NCBI RefSeq assembly: GCF_009828115.1
Contig: NZ_WTYL01000002.1
Span: 1 to 64,000, forward strand
From: Allopontixanthobacter sediminis
GTDB taxonomy: Bacteria; Pseudomonadota; Alphaproteobacteria; Sphingomonadales; Sphingomonadaceae
DNA length: 64,000 bases
Reading direction: 5' to 3'
Part shown: piece by piece, positions 63,166 to 64,000 of the stretch
Layout: the number at the start of each line of letters is the position of its first letter
Position numbering within the stretch: the stretch's first letter is position 1
Program-made: the position numbers and the translations under genes
Notes under the pieces: model-generated
The model's database searches: none
What the model was told of the DNA's origin: nothing
The model's input: the letters and a program-made list of their open reading frames with translations, nothing else

Positions 63166-64000
63166 TGGCCACGATACCCAGCGAGCAGCAGAACCAGCGC
63201 GAACGGCGGCAATCTTCCGACCACGAAAGCTTCCTGTCGCACAGGAACATGCGCTGGCTGAAGGTCGCACTGGTCCTGTGCCTCGTCACGATCGTCAGTT
63301 ATTTCTGGATCGACGTGACCCCGCGCCACAATGGTGGCAGCTGGTACGGTTATACGCTCGGCACAATCGGGGCGCTGCTGATCGTCTGGCTGTCGCTGCT
63401 GGGTATCCGCAAGCGCAACATCAGCGCGGGTCGCTGGTCGCTGAAGGCGTGGACCTCGGCGCATGTGTACCTGGGCCTTGCGCTCATCGTAATCGGGACG
63501 CTGCACACCGGGTTTCAGCTGGGGTGGAATGTCCACACGCTGGCCTATTCGCTGATGATGGTGGTGATACTGTCGGGCCTGTACGGCGTCGCCGTCTATG
63601 CCACGCTGCCGGCATCGCTGAGCAACAACGCGAAGGAAATGACCCGCAGCCAGATGGTCGAGGCGCTCGCCGCCATCGACCGGCAGCTCCAATCCGCCGC
63701 CCAGCCGCTTGGCCGCGAAGAATCGGACCTGGTCATCGCCGCGCTGGAGCAGGGGACTTTCGACTGGGGCATCGGAGCCCGGCTGAGCGGGCACTACCGT
63801 AAATGCGCCACCACCCGCGCGCTCGCCTATTTTGCTGACGACTGGTCACGGCCGGTGGGCAGCGACGAACCCAAGGACAAGGTCCGCGCACTGCTCGGCC
63901 GCCGCAAGAGCCAACTCGACCAGATTCGCCGACACCTGCGCATCCGGGCGCTGCTCGAAGTGTGGCTGTACATCCACATTCCCGTAACCATCGCATTGCT
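63165..64000 (+). CDS. Membrane cytochrome b-like protein (partial, runs off window)
   Basis: The frame opens at ATG 63165, sharing one base with the previous stop, and is still open at 64000 (278 residues visible). After a short soluble leader come a first helix (WLKVALVLCLVTIVSYFW), a second (GTIGALLIVWLSLLG), a third with AHVYLGLALIVIGTLHTGF, a fourth (TLAYSLMMVVILSGLYGVAVY), a cytoplasmic charged region and then LEVWLYIHIPVTIAL. His residues inside or at helix edges (SAHVYLG, LHTGF, YIHIP) resemble the haem-b ligands of cytochrome b and ferric reductase type proteins. It is probably the membrane electron acceptor or donor for the preceding fused Fe-S flavoprotein. Confidence 0.75.
   Translation, partial: MATIPSEQQNQRERRQSSDHESFLSHRNMRWLKVALVLCLVTIVSYFWIDVTPRHNGGSWYGYTLGTIGALLIVWLSLLGIRKRNISAGRWSLKAWTSAHVYLGLALIVIGTLHTGFQLGWNVHTLAYSLMMVVILSGLYGVAVYATLPASLSNNAKEMTRSQMVEALAAIDRQLQSAAQPLGREESDLVIAALEQGTFDWGIGARLSGHYRKCATTRALAYFADDWSRPVGSDEPKDKVRALLGRRKSQLDQIRRHLRIRALLEVWLYIHIPVTIAL

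Overview
The window reads as chromosome of a marine, heterotrophic alphaproteobacterium of the Sphingomonadales, most like the Erythrobacteraceae. The evidence is protein style: many TonB-dependent receptors, a tryptophan-halogenase-like protein beside a glycan receptor, DUF3857 and M16 peptidases, an alphaproteobacterial TolB end, and a tRNA-Gly(CCC) of alphaproteobacterial type. No database search was possible; all calls rest on reading the sequence and on family knowledge.

Left part (1 to about 31.4 kb). By eye much of it is less GC-rich than the right part, and it carries long non-coding gaps with a degenerate dispersed repeat. It holds the end of tolB, an Amj-type lipid II flippase, an SLC13 permease, a DUF3857/transglutaminase/TPR protein, an M61-like lipoprotein peptidase, and a compact three-gene lipoprotein operon (YHYH domain, PEBP, unknown). 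Then comes a complete-looking alginate utilisation locus (13.2-28.5 kb): TonB receptor, FadR-type regulator, PL6 lyase, PL17 exo-oligoalginate lyase, KdgF-like cupin, hexuronate-type MFS transporter, SDR-type DEH reductase, KDG kinase, and a second, convergent TonB receptor. A repeated TGGT-N9-TGGT motif lies in front of the regulator, PL6 and the second receptor and is a candidate operator. Alginate would be taken up as oligomers, cut to monouronates, linearised by the cupin, imported as DEH, reduced to KDG and phosphorylated to KDPG; the KDPG aldolase is not here. Beyond it lie decayed genes (a LysR remnant, a DUF389 gene with an in-frame TAG), a short tyrosine recombinase and a 20-base tRNA-Ser-like 3' end at 31434-31453. 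Together these look like the edge of an old integrated element.

Right part (31.5-64 kb). This looks like core-type, GC-rich DNA: an M16 peptidase, an iron-uptake pair (siderophore receptor plus PepSY membrane protein) behind two Fur-like boxes, a truncated GT87 gene, KtrAB potassium uptake, small genes, and a beta-glucan (laminarin-type) locus made of GH16, GH3, a LacI regulator, a TonB receptor and a divergent tryptophan-halogenase-like flavoprotein, with AACGTT-centred candidate operators. After a CoA-lyase gene and tRNA-Gly come a RidA/NodB pair, a valine-degradation operon, CcmI, and at the end an unusual fused FAD / double cyclic-nucleotide-binding / 4Fe-4S protein followed by a haem-type membrane protein that runs off the window.
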